55,144 bases of DNA from Acidobacteriota bacterium (GTDB lineage Bacteria > Acidobacteriota > Vicinamibacteria > Vicinamibacterales > CAVVIG01). The position numbers and the translations under genes were made by a program. The stretch spans positions 1 through 55,144 of the forward strand of contig JADGOC010000007.1 in the NCBI GenBank assembly GCA_017883165.1, written 5' to 3'. The notes under the pieces were generated by a model. The model ran no database searches, was not told where the DNA came from, and saw only the letters and a list, made by a program, of their open reading frames with translations. Below are positions 17,285 through 25,230 of this stretch, piece after piece. Within the stretch, counting starts at the first letter, position 1. The number at the start of each line of letters is the position of its first letter.

Positions 17285-18463
17285 ATGCTGCCGCTCCACG
17301 GGATCACCGTCGTCGCCATCGAACAGGCCGTGGCGGCGCCGTTCGCGACGCGCCAGCTCGCCGACCTCGGCGCGCGCGTGATCAAGATCGAACGGCCGGA
17401 CGGCGGCGACTTTGCGCGCGGGTACGACACGACCGTCAAAGGGCTCTCGAGCCATTTCGTCTGGCTCAACCGGTCAAAGGAGTCGCTGACGCTCGATTTG
17501 AAACGGCCCGAGGCGCAGCGCGTGCTCGCGCGGCTGCTCGAGCGCGCCGATGTCTTCGTGCAGAACCTCGCGCCCGGAGCCGCCGACCGGTTGGGAGCCT
17601 CGCCCGCCGGATTGCGCGCACACTATCCGAGGCTCGTCGTCTGCAGCGTGTCGGGATACGGCTCGTCCGGCCCGTACTCGCAAAAGAAGGCGTACGATCT
17701 CCTCGTTCAGAGCGAGGTCGGCCTCATCTCGATCACCGGCACCCAGGAGACGCCGAGCAAGGTCGGCATCTCAATCGCCGACATCGCCGCCGGCATGTAC
17801 GCGTACTCGGGTGTGCTGACGGCGTTGCTCGCGCGCACAGCGAGCGGCGAGGGAACGACGATCGAGGTCTCGCTGTTCGACGCGCTCGCCGAATGGATGG
17901 GATACGCCGCGTACTACACGGCGTACGGGGGCTCGGCGCCGCCACGCAGCGGTCCCGACCACGCGTCGATTGCACCCTACGGGCCCTTTCGCAGCCGCGA
18001 GGGCGGTGACGTCTACCTGGGCATCCAGAACGCCCGCGAGTGGACACGCTTCTGCGCGGATGTGCTGCGCGTCCCCGATCTTGTCGATGATGAACGGTTT
18101 CGGACCAACTCGGCGCGCGTGGAGCATCGTGTGGCGCTGCACGAGGCGATCGACGCGGTGTTCCACAACTTGTCGGCGCCTGAGATCATCGAGCGGCTCG
18201 AGGCCGCGCGCATCGCTTATGCGCGCTTGAACTCGGTGGCGGAGTTCGTGGAGCATCCGCAGTTGACCGCACGAGACTGCTGGCGCGACATCGAATCGCC
18301 GGTTGGCCCGCTACGAGCGCTCGTGCCGCCGGTTCGGATGGAGGGCGTCGAGCCGGTGATGAACGCCGTACCGTCGCTCGGCCAGCACAGCCAGACGATT
18401 CTCAAGGAGCTCGGATTCGATCCAGACACCATCGCACGGTGGCGGAAGGAGGGCATGATCTGA
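17285..18463 (+). CDS. Family III CoA-transferase (CaiB/BaiF type)
   Basis: 392 residues. The N-terminus (GITVVAIEQAVAAPFATRQL) and RVIKIERPDGGDFAR are typical of family III. Alignment by eye with formyl-CoA transferase puts the catalytic aspartate at D166 in SIADIAAGMYAY, which forms the aspartyl-CoA anhydride. It moves CoA between carboxylic acids in the cytosol, activating an acid for the neighbouring dehydrogenase and hydratase. It starts 4 nt after the acyl-CoA dehydrogenase stop. Acid donor and acceptor are unknown; succinyl-CoA with a C4-C5 dicarboxylate is one plausible pairing. Confidence 0.9.
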   Translation: MLPLHGITVVAIEQAVAAPFATRQLADLGARVIKIERPDGGDFARGYDTTVKGLSSHFVWLNRSKESLTLDLKRPEAQRVLARLLERADVFVQNLAPGAADRLGASPAGLRAHYPRLVVCSVSGYGSSGPYSQKKAYDLLVQSEVGLISITGTQETPSKVGISIADIAAGMYAYSGVLTALLARTASGEGTTIEVSLFDALAEWMGYAAYYTAYGGSAPPRSGPDHASIAPYGPFRSREGGDVYLGIQNAREWTRFCADVLRVPDLVDDERFRTNSARVEHRVALHEAIDAVFHNLSAPEIIERLEAARIAYARLNSVAEFVEHPQLTARDCWRDIESPVGPLRALVPPVRMEGVEPVMNAVPSLGQHSQTILKELGFDPDTIARWRKEGMI

Positions 18464-18949
18464 ATGGCCAAGAAACAGGGCTGGACGGGGCGGGTGTTCG
18501 AGGACTTCGAGGTCGGCGACGTCTACGAGCATCCGCTCGGGCGCACGGTGATCGCCGCCGACAACGTCTGGTTCACCTGCCTGACGATGAACACCAACCC
18601 GATTCATTTCGACGCGGAGTACGCGGGCAAGACGGAGTTCAAGAAGCCGCTGGTGAATTCCTGCTTCACGCTCGCGCTCGTCACCGGACAGTCGGTGACC
18701 GACCTCACGATGAACGCGGTCGCCAACCTGGGATGGGACGAGGTGCGGCTCCCCAACCCGCTCTTCGAAGGCGACACGGTATATGCGAAGAGCGAGGTGC
18801 TCGAGACGCGCGAGTCGAAGTCGCGGCCGACGGTCGGCATCGTGCGCGTGAAGACGACCGGCACGAACCAGCACGGCACGCCGATCATCGAGTTCACGCG
18901 GACGTTCATGGTCTGGAAGCGCGGCCACGTGCCGGGCGCGCGCATCTAG
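18464..18949 (+). CDS. MaoC-family enoyl-CoA hydratase (itaconyl/mesaconyl-CoA hydratase-like)
   Basis: 161 residues, a single hot-dog domain. FEDFEVGDVYEHPLGRTV opens the domain and TMNTNPIHFDAEYA is the active-site segment. His48 is kept, but the residue five before it, normally Asp in (R)-hydratases, is Asn43. This TMNxxPxHFD variant is what I recall for mesaconyl/itaconyl-CoA hydratase-type proteins. It hydrates an enoyl-CoA. The ATG follows the CoA-transferase stop directly. The TAG shares the CTAG at 18946-18949 with the stop of the convergent PrpD gene. No citramalyl-CoA lyase is visible in the window. Confidence 0.85.
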   Translation: MAKKQGWTGRVFEDFEVGDVYEHPLGRTVIAADNVWFTCLTMNTNPIHFDAEYAGKTEFKKPLVNSCFTLALVTGQSVTDLTMNAVANLGWDEVRLPNPLFEGDTVYAKSEVLETRESKSRPTVGIVRVKTTGTNQHGTPIIEFTRTFMVWKRGHVPGARI

Positions 18950-20301
18950 GGCTGCAACACATCGGTCAGCGACCGGATGTCGTCGAGTGTGTCGATCTCC
19001 TGCAGTATCGCGAGCGCGCGCTGCGCGGCCGCGTCGGGGAGCGCGCGACGGGCGCACGCCATGAACTTGGCGCCCAACTCGGCCGCGCCGGCGGGCCGCT
19101 CGGGATAGCCGCGCGCGCCGTTCGCCGCCTGCGACACGGTGCGCCCGCCGCGCAACTGCATGGCGATCCTCGCCTGCGTCAGCGGCGGTCCAGACGCGTC
19201 GAGCGACGGATCGACGCGCATCACGATGCGCGGCATCAGCCGCATCACCCGGATATCGTTCAAGGAAGCTGCCTCGAACGTGTCAATGCCGACGCGGCCG
19301 TAGACGACCGCGGCCGCCGCGCAGAACGGCATGCTGAACTTGGCTTCGAGTCCGCTGGCCGGCCGCTCGTAGATCAATACCGTCGGCGTGATCGAATCGA
19401 CCTGGATGTCGATCCGCTCCACGTCTTCCGCCGTGAAGCCCTCACGCTGCCGGAGATCGAGGATCGCGTCGAGCGTGGGGTGCGTGCCGGCACACGAGGG
19501 ATAGAGCTTCACGGTGATGCCGGTGTCGAGAATCTCCCAGCGGACGCCGAGGTCCGCGGACGCGTCAGCGAGCGAGGTGCGTTCGCTGTCCATCGCCGCC
19601 AGAAATCCCTGCGGACCGTCGAGTGCCTGCCCGCTCGCCGTCATGCCGCCTTTCGCCAACAGCGCGGCGAGCACGCCGTTGCGCGCCGCCAGCCCCGCAT
19701 GCAGCGGCTTCACCATCGTCCCAAAGTTTTCCTTCAGGCCCGATGCCTCTGACGCGGCGATCGCCAGCGCGTGGCTCGCGGCCGCCCGGTCGAGACCCAG
19801 CACCCGGCTGGCGGCGGCCGCTGCGCCGATGGTGCCGAGCGTGGAGGTGCAGTGCCAGCCGCGCTGATAGTGGCGCGGGTTCATCAGGCGCCCCAGCCGC
19901 GCCTCGACCTCGAAGCCGACGATGTACGCGTCGAGCAGTACGCGGCCGGACGCGTGCGCGAGCTCGGCCGCCGCGAGCGCCGCGGCCACGAGCGGCGCGC
20001 TCGGATGCGCGAGCGACACAAAACACATGTCGTCGTAGTCGAGGGCGTGCGCGGCGGTGCCGTTGGCGAGTGCGGCGTCGGTCGCACTCGCGCGCGTGCG
20101 GGTGCCGAGGACGCGGCAGGCGTCGCCATTGTCGCAGCCTCCTCCCCCGGTGGCGACAACCTGCTGCACGATGCGCGCGGCCGGCTCCGAGACGCCGGCG
20201 AGCGTGACGCCGACGGTGTCGAGAACGGCCGCCGCCGCGCGCACGCGGCCGGGAGCGGGCGGCGCCGCGTCGACGAGGAACTGGGCGAGACGCGCCGTCA
20301 C
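18946..20301 (-). CDS. MmgE/PrpD family protein
   Basis: 451 residues, matching the length of MmgE/PrpD proteins (2-methylcitrate dehydratase, cis-aconitate decarboxylase and relatives). Family features are HALDYDDMCF with the following SLAHPSAPLVAAALA, the segment HCTSTLGTIGAAAAASRVLGL, and KLYPSCAGTHP. The GTG at 20301 overlaps the upstream stop as GTGA; the frame stays open further upstream but that part is a shadow of the neighbouring genes. It probably dehydrates or decarboxylates a tricarboxylate or related acid in the cytosol. Translational coupling to the split decarboxylase genes suggests one pathway. Confidence 0.85.
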   Translation of the reverse strand: MTARLAQFLVDAAPPAPGRVRAAAAVLDTVGVTLAGVSEPAARIVQQVVATGGGGCDNGDACRVLGTRTRASATDAALANGTAAHALDYDDMCFVSLAHPSAPLVAAALAAAELAHASGRVLLDAYIVGFEVEARLGRLMNPRHYQRGWHCTSTLGTIGAAAAASRVLGLDRAAASHALAIAASEASGLKENFGTMVKPLHAGLAARNGVLAALLAKGGMTASGQALDGPQGFLAAMDSERTSLADASADLGVRWEILDTGITVKLYPSCAGTHPTLDAILDLRQREGFTAEDVERIDIQVDSITPTVLIYERPASGLEAKFSMPFCAAAAVVYGRVGIDTFEAASLNDIRVMRLMPRIVMRVDPSLDASGPPLTQARIAMQLRGGRTVSQAANGARGYPERPAGAAELGAKFMACARRALPDAAAQRALAILQEIDTLDDIRSLTDVLQP

Positions 20302-20885
20302 TGATGCGTGCCGCGCGTCGCCGGCTCCGCGCTGCCAATCGCCGCCATGAAGCGCTGCTTGATGAACACGCAGTCGAGCGGCGGCTTCACCGCCGGCGCC
20401 GATTCCTGCACCTTCGCGACAATGACCCACGGCCCGGCGTCGACGCGCGCGCGCACGATCGCCGCGCGCAGCCCCTCTTCCGTTCGCACGGTCACCGTCG
20501 CGTGAATGCCCATCGCACGCGCCGCCGCGTCGAGGTCCGCACCGTGGGCGGTCGCCGTCGCCTGCCCGCCGGTCGTCCCGTACTCTTCGTTGTCCCAGAC
20601 AATCAGGACGAGGTTGGGCGGCTTGGTCGAGGCGATCGTGGCGAGCGAGCCCAGGTTCATCAAGAGCGAACCGTCGCCGTCCACGACAAAGACGCGCAGC
20701 GCGGGTCGAGCGAGCGCCAGACCGAGCCCGAGCGACGAGGCGAGCCCCATGCTGCCCCACGTGTAGAAATTCGCGCGGCGATCGCCGGCGGCAAACAAGT
20801 CGTACGCGGGATGGCCGAGGCTGGCGACGATCGGCTCGTCGCCGAGCGCCGCCACCAGCGCGCGCGAGGCCTCGAGGCGAGTCAC
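20298..20885 (-). CDS. Sulfopyruvate/phosphonopyruvate decarboxylase-like protein, beta (ThDP-binding) subunit
   Basis: 195 residues, only the C-terminal ThDP half of a decarboxylase. The cofactor motif VDGDGSLLMNLGSLAT is followed by VWDNEEYGTTGGQ, the hallmark of sulfopyruvate (ComE) and phosphonopyruvate decarboxylases. It must pair with the separate alpha subunit encoded just upstream. The GTG at 20885 overlaps the alpha stop as GTGA, and its own TGA overlaps the PrpD GTG the same way. It should decarboxylate a 3-substituted pyruvate to an aldehyde. Specificity is not determined by the motifs I can see. Confidence 0.82.
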   Translation of the reverse strand: MTRLEASRALVAALGDEPIVASLGHPAYDLFAAGDRRANFYTWGSMGLASSLGLGLALARPALRVFVVDGDGSLLMNLGSLATIASTKPPNLVLIVWDNEEYGTTGGQATATAHGADLDAAARAMGIHATVTVRTEEGLRAAIVRARVDAGPWVIVAKVQESAPAVKPPLDCVFIKQRFMAAIGSAEPATRGTHQ

Positions 20886-21421
20886 GTGGTGACCTTCGGC
20901 GGCACGGTGAGGCGCCGCGACAGGAGACACGCACCGGGCAGCCGCGTGGCGAACGCGGTCTGGCCCACGATGCGCACCACGTCCGCCGTCGCGTCCGCGG
21001 TGTCGGAGGTGAGGTGCGGGATGCCCATCGAGTCCAGGATCGGCCGGATGGCGCGGCCCATCGGTACCTGCGCGGCATTCCACTCGCCTTCGTCGCCGCG
21101 CATGCTGATCACGATGAGCACCGGAATCTGATACGGAATCAGCAGCGACGTGAGCGCGTTCAGCGAGTTGCCGAGTCCGCTCGACTGGAGCATCACCGTC
21201 GGCCTGGCGCCGCCAAGATACAAACCGGCGGCAATGCCGAAGGCTTCCTCTTCGCGCGTCGCGAGCGTGGTGTGCACGTCGGGAAACTGCGCGCCGATCA
21301 CGTTCAGCACGTGCGACAACGGGTTGTCCGGCACATAGACGAGGTGCCGGCTGAGGGCGGCGTGGACGCCAGCGGCGACGGCGGACGCCCACGGCGGTGC
21401 GGAGACAGGAACAGAGGACAA
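20882..21421 (-). CDS. Sulfopyruvate/phosphonopyruvate decarboxylase-like protein, alpha subunit
   Basis: 179 residues, the pyrimidine-binding half. ATREEEAFGIAAGLYLGG includes the Glu that activates the ThDP aminopyrimidine, and VMLQSSGLGNSLNALTSL is the conserved ComD-type segment; PYQIPVLIVISMRG follows. Together with the beta gene it reconstitutes a ComDE-like decarboxylase. It begins 35 nt after the glpX stop, so it may be a separate or the last unit of a longer minus-strand operon. No coenzyme M, phosphonate or sulfonate genes are visible nearby, so the substrate may be something else. Confidence 0.82.
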   Translation of the reverse strand: MSSVPVSAPPWASAVAAGVHAALSRHLVYVPDNPLSHVLNVIGAQFPDVHTTLATREEEAFGIAAGLYLGGARPTVMLQSSGLGNSLNALTSLLIPYQIPVLIVISMRGDEGEWNAAQVPMGRAIRPILDSMGIPHLTSDTADATADVVRIVGQTAFATRLPGACLLSRRLTVPPKVTT

Positions 21422-21456
21422 CGAGGCAGTGTACTTCGCCGGCGTGATCGGGCGCG

Positions 21457-22458
21457 TCAGAATCGAATCTTGACGTCCTTGGTGCCGTCGACGTGGATGC
21501 TGTCGATGAACCGGACCAGGTGGGGATCGTTCTGCATGATGACGGAGCTCGTCCGCGTGCCGTCGCCGAAAAACCGCACGCCGCGCATCAGGGTGCCGTC
21601 CGTGACACCGGTCGCGGCGAAGATGATGCGCTTGCCGGGCGCGAGATCGTGGGAGCGGTAGACGCGCGTGAAGTCGCTGATGCCCATCGCCCGGCAGCGT
21701 GCCTCGTGCTCGGGCGTCTTCACCACCAGGCGCGCGAAGATCTCGCCGTGCAAGCAGCGCATCGCCGCGGCGGTGAGCACGCCTTCCGGCGCGCCGCCGG
21801 TGCCCATCACCGCGTGCACGCCGGAGCCGACGACGGCGGCCGCGATGCCGGCCGACAGATCGCCGTCGCCGATCAGGCGGATGCGCGCGCCGGTCGCGCG
21901 GATCTCAGCGATGAGCGCTTCGTGCCGCTCGCGGTCGAGGACGGTGACGACGAGATCCTCGAGGTCGCGCCCGAGGCAGCGCGCGATCGCCTGCAGGTTC
22001 TCGCGTGGCGTCGCATCCAGGCTGACCGCGTTCTTCGAGCTCGGACCGACGACGAGCTTCTCCATGTACAGGTCCGGCGCATGCAGCAGGCCGCCCTTCT
22101 CTGACACGGCGAGGACGGCGATCGCGTTCGCCGCGCCGGTCGCGCAGAGATTGGTCCCCTCGAGCGGATCGACGGCGATGTCGACCGCCTCGAAGTCGAC
22201 CAGCCGCGGGCCCTGGATGTTCTTCGCGTGCATCATCCCGACCTTCTCGCCGATGTAGAGCATGGGCGCTTCGTCGCGCTCGCCCTCGCCGATGACGATG
22301 GTGCCGTCGATCGGCACCGTGTCCATCACGCGGCGCATCGCCTCGACGGCGACCTGGTCGGATTTGTGACGATCGCCCTGCCCCATCGTGCGGGCGCAGG
22401 CGATGGCCGCCTGTTCGACGACCCGGAGGAATTCAAGCGATAGATTGGAGTCCAGCAT
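21457..22458 (-). CDS. glpX: Fructose-1,6-bisphosphatase class II (GlpX)
   Basis: 333 residues, standard GlpX length. Motifs: [18 protein letters not shown] (metal-binding Glu/Asp), [13 protein letters not shown] (catalytic Asp-Pro-Leu-Glu-Gly-Thr), and a [14 protein letters not shown] segment. It dephosphorylates fructose-1,6-bisphosphate in gluconeogenesis; some members also accept sedoheptulose-1,7-bisphosphate. The ATG at 22458 gives [15 protein letters not shown], the normal start. It lies 14 nt after the acyl-CoA dehydrogenase gene; growth on organic acids would need gluconeogenesis, which fits this neighbourhood. Confidence 0.95.
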   Translation of the reverse strand: MLDSNLSLEFLRVVEQAAIACARTMGQGDRHKSDQVAVEAMRRVMDTVPIDGTIVIGEGERDEAPMLYIGEKVGMMHAKNIQGPRLVDFEAVDIAVDPLEGTNLCATGAANAIAVLAVSEKGGLLHAPDLYMEKLVVGPSSKNAVSLDATPRENLQAIARCLGRDLEDLVVTVLDRERHEALIAEIRATGARIRLIGDGDLSAGIAAAVVGSGVHAVMGTGGAPEGVLTAAAMRCLHGEIFARLVVKTPEHEARCRAMGISDFTRVYRSHDLAPGKRIIFAATGVTDGTLMRGVRFFGDGTRTSSVIMQNDPHLVRFIDSIHVDGTKDVKIRF

Positions 22459-22472
22459 AGGTGCCCCCGACC

Positions 22473-23675
22473 CTACGACCGATACGGCGGCAACTCGCAG
22501 CGCGTCGGCCGATCGACGCGGTAGCCGAGCACGTAGTCCGCCTGCATCAGCTTGTGAATCTCGCGCGTGCCTTCGTAAATCACCGCGCCCTTGCAGTTGC
22601 GGTAGAAGCGGCCGACCGGATACTCGTCGGAGTACCCGTTGGCGCCGTGGATCTGGACGGCGTCGCTCGCCGCGCGCTCGGAGGCGACGGTCGCGAACCA
22701 TTTCGCCAGCCCCGTTTCGCGCGTGTTGCGGCGGCCGTTGTTCTTCAGCCAGCCCGCGCGCAGCCACAGGAGACGCGCCGACTGATAGTCGGACTCCATC
22801 TGCGCGATCATCTCTTTCACGAGCTGATGCTGCGCGATCTCGACGCCGAAGGTCTTCCGCTCCTTCGCGTACTTCACGCTGGCGTCGCGGCAGGCGCGAA
22901 TCAGCCCCGTGGCGCCCGCGGCGACGGTATAGCGCCCTTGATCGAGCGCGAACATCGCGATCTTGAAGCCTTCGCCCGGCTTGCCGACCAGATTGTCCTC
23001 GGGCACCTCGACCTCGTCCATCTTGAACGATCCGGTGTTGCCGGCAAGGATGCCCCACTTCTCCTTCAGCGTCGCGCTCGTGAACCCCTTGAACGTGCGC
23101 TCGACGATGAAGGCGCTGATGCCGGCCGTGTCGCGCTGCTTCTTCTTCTCCAGATCGGTCCAGGCAAAGACGAGAAAGTTGTCGGCGACATCGGCGAGCG
23201 AGATCCACATCTTCTCGCCGGTCAGGACATATCGATCGCCCTTCTTCACCGCCACCGTCTGGATGCCGCGCACATCGCTCCCGGCGCCCGGCTCGGTGAG
23301 CCCGTAGGTCGCGATCTTCTTGCCCTGCGCCTGCGGCACCAGATAGCGCTGCTTCTGATCTTCGCTGCCCCACGTGAGAAGCGACAGGCAGTTGAGCCCG
23401 GCGTGCACCGACAGAATCACGCGCAGCGAGGTGTCGACGTACTCGAGCTCTTCGCTGGCGATGCCGAGGCTGATGTAGTCCATGCCGGCGCCGCCGTATT
23501 CCTGCGGCACCGAGATGCCGAGCAGGCCGAGCGCGGCCATCTGCGGAAACACGTTCTTGTCGAAGCGATGCTCGCGATCGAGGTCGTGGATGGTCGGCGC
23601 GACTTCGCGGGCGGCCCACTCGCGGACCGACTGTTCGAGCAAACGCTGCTCGTCGGAGAGATCAAAACTGATCAT
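22473..23675 (-). CDS. Acyl-CoA dehydrogenase (short/branched-chain type)
   Basis: 400 residues. Motifs: [14 protein letters not shown] (FAD/substrate loop), [15 protein letters not shown], and [13 protein letters not shown], which carries the catalytic Glu in the usual medium/short-chain position. [19 protein letters not shown] precedes it. It differs from the other acyl-CoA dehydrogenase at 16123, whose base is in helix G. It introduces the 2,3-double bond in a fatty or amino-acid-derived acyl-CoA and feeds ETF. It is cotranscribed between the DUF62 gene (15 nt gap) and glpX (14 nt gap). Confidence 0.92.
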   Translation of the reverse strand: MISFDLSDEQRLLEQSVREWAAREVAPTIHDLDREHRFDKNVFPQMAALGLLGISVPQEYGGAGMDYISLGIASEELEYVDTSLRVILSVHAGLNCLSLLTWGSEDQKQRYLVPQAQGKKIATYGLTEPGAGSDVRGIQTVAVKKGDRYVLTGEKMWISLADVADNFLVFAWTDLEKKKQRDTAGISAFIVERTFKGFTSATLKEKWGILAGNTGSFKMDEVEVPEDNLVGKPGEGFKIAMFALDQGRYTVAAGATGLIRACRDASVKYAKERKTFGVEIAQHQLVKEMIAQMESDYQSARLLWLRAGWLKNNGRRNTRETGLAKWFATVASERAASDAVQIHGANGYSDEYPVGRFYRNCKGAVIYEGTREIHKLMQADYVLGYRVDRPTRCELPPYRS

Positions 23676-23690
23676 AAACGCGGAATCCTA

Positions 23691-24485
23691 TCACGCAAGG
23701 CGGACAATGTGCACGGGCGCGCCGCGGCCGACGCCGAGCTGGCTGGCCGCGCTCGATCCGTTGGCGGCGATCTCGAGGTGATCGCTGCTGCCGAAGAGCG
23801 CGCAGACCTCCCCGGCGCCGGCGTCGGCGTACGTGGACACGACGCGCGACACCACGTGCGCGCCGACGCGGAGCTCGAGCGCGCCGCCCTGCGCCAGCGT
23901 GTCGAAGATCTTCCGGTCGACGTTGGTGATCAGATTGCCGAACCGATCGACGCGGAGCACCTCGCCCGACAGCCGATCGGGCGCGATCGCCGGACGCGGT
24001 ACCTCGAGCCGATGGATCGATCCGGCCGGCCGGCCGAGCGCCGACAGCTCGATGCCTTTGGCGAGCCAGGCGGCGGCGGGGGCGAAGCGGTCGCGCCCCT
24101 CGAACGTGCGGCTGACCGTCGGGCGCGCGTAGCGGCGCTCGGTCAGCTCCACGATCTTCCGCGCCGGCGCTTCCTCCAGCGCCATCGTCAACACGCCGTT
24201 GTCCGGCGCGACGAACTTGTACTCGCCCGCGTCGGCGGCAATGCCGCGCCGCGAGGACCCGACGCCGGGATCCACCACGACCAGGAAAATGGTACCGGCG
24301 GGAAAATAGCGGAAGCAGGCGGCGAGCTCGAGCGCGCCGGCGAGCACGTCGTGCGGCGGCACGTCATGCGAGATGTCGACCAGCGTCAGGTCCGGGCAGA
24401 TGCCGAGCGCGACGCCCTTCATCGCGCCCGCGTAATGATCGCGCGTGCCGAAGTCGGTCAAGAGCGCGATGACGGGCCGGGCCAT
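23691..24485 (-). CDS. S-adenosyl-L-methionine hydrolase (DUF62 / SAM hydroxide adenosyltransferase)
   Basis: 264 residues. The N-terminus ALLTDFGTRDHYAGAMKGV, VVVDPGVGSSRRGI and APDNGVLTMAL form the DUF62 active-site set, and DRFGNLITNV is the conserved C-terminal segment. Members hydrolyse SAM to adenosine and methionine; halogenase relatives have an additional loop that I do not see. It sits 11 nt after a SAM-dependent methyltransferase gene, so both handle the same cofactor. The physiological reason for SAM hydrolysis in this operon is unknown. Confidence 0.9.
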   Translation of the reverse strand: MARPVIALLTDFGTRDHYAGAMKGVALGICPDLTLVDISHDVPPHDVLAGALELAACFRYFPAGTIFLVVVDPGVGSSRRGIAADAGEYKFVAPDNGVLTMALEEAPARKIVELTERRYARPTVSRTFEGRDRFAPAAAWLAKGIELSALGRPAGSIHRLEVPRPAIAPDRLSGEVLRVDRFGNLITNVDRKIFDTLAQGGALELRVGAHVVSRVVSTYADAGAGEVCALFGSSDHLEIAANGSSAASQLGVGRGAPVHIVRLA

Positions 24486-24496
24486 GACCCCCTAGC

Positions 24497-25144
24497 TTAT
24501 GACGCAGGCTTGCGAAAGAGAATCTCGCGCAGGTTGTTCTGGAGGAGGAACGAGTCCGACACGCGCAGGCCGTGAAAGAGCCGGATGATGTCGCGGTTGA
24601 GGAGAATCGCCTGGCGGCCGCGCGACGCCGGATACGGGCGGTGCTTCAGATTCACTTCATCGACGATCACGTATTTCGTGTAGCGCGAATCGCGCGGCGG
24701 CGCGGTGCCGAAAAATCCGAGCAGCGCGCCGTCGGGCCGGAGCACGCGCGTGAGCTCGTTGGCCAGCGCCTGCGCGGCCGCCCGATCCATGTAGTCGATG
24801 ATGTCCCAGCACAGGATGCCATCGACGGATCCGTCGGCCTGCGGAAACCGCGTCTTGAGAAACTCGGGCAGCGCGTCGAGCGTCCCGCCACGCGCGTGAC
24901 GATCGAGGTCGGCGAAAATATCCTCGACGAAAATCTTGCAGCCGAGCTGCTCGCCGAAAAACGTCACGTTGCCGCCGACGACGGGGCCGAGATCGAGCAA
25001 CACCGGCGACTCGTGCGACGTGAGATTGATGAGGAATTTTCTGAGCGCCTTGGTGGCGAATAGGGGCTCACCGACCGAAGCCGGCGCTGCTGCCGGTACT
25101 TCGGTCTCGTTTCTGCGCGGCGCGATGCGGTCGAGAAGACCCAC
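24497..25144 (-). CDS. Class I SAM-dependent methyltransferase, function unknown
   Basis: 215 residues. A loose motif I, LLDLGPVVGGNVTFF, lies near residue 48, followed by the acidic IFVEDIFADLDRH, and VDGILCWDIIDYMD as the motif IV region, then LTRVLRPDGALLGFFG. The fold is therefore that of methyltransferase domain 11 type proteins. The N-terminal 25 residues are proline/alanine-rich. It is the first gene of the minus-strand run down to PrpD. Substrate unknown. A repeat-rich hairpin element lies immediately upstream. Confidence 0.75.
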   Translation of the reverse strand: MGLLDRIAPRRNETEVPAAAPASVGEPLFATKALRKFLINLTSHESPVLLDLGPVVGGNVTFFGEQLGCKIFVEDIFADLDRHARGGTLDALPEFLKTRFPQADGSVDGILCWDIIDYMDRAAAQALANELTRVLRPDGALLGFFGTAPPRDSRYTKYVIVDEVNLKHRPYPASRGRQAILLNRDIIRLFHGLRVSDSFLLQNNLREILFRKPAS

Positions 25145-25151
25145 GAAAAAA

Positions 25152-25207
25152 GGTTCTAGGGGTTCTACGGTTCTAGGGGTTCTAGGGTTTTACAGAACCC
25201 TAGAACC
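25152..25207. repeat. GGTTCTAGG tandem repeats with a 12-bp perfect inverted repeat
   Basis: Four near-identical units of about 9 bp (GGTTCTAGG, GGTTCTAC, GGTTCTAGG, GGTTCTAGG) start at 25152, 25161, 25169 and 25178. The last one begins the left arm of a perfect hairpin: GGTTCTAGGGTT (25178-25189), loop TTACAG, AACCCTAGAACC (25196-25207). It lies between the bactofilin stop (25231) and the methyltransferase start (25144), both minus strand. It could end bactofilin transcription, although no T-run follows on the minus strand, or be a REP-like mobile repeat. Confidence 0.75.
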
Positions 25208-25230
25208 TCTTGAACCGTCTGGAATCGACG

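Noticed and set aside
18439-19752. 437-codon plus-strand frame across MaoC and PrpD
   Set aside because: Overlaps two genes with clear homology in other frames; Arg/His-rich composition without motifs.
20302-21078. N-terminal extension of PrpD to give a 710-residue protein
   Set aside because: The extra residues are read across the beta and alpha decarboxylase genes in the wrong frame; GTG 20301 gives the normal family length.
22461-24575. 704-codon plus-strand frame
   Set aside because: Antisense to the acyl-CoA dehydrogenase and DUF62 genes; no recognisable domain.
25152-25186. CRISPR-like array from the GGTTCTAGG repeats
   Set aside because: Units are about 9 bp with no spacers and no cas genes are present; it is a simple tandem/inverted repeat.
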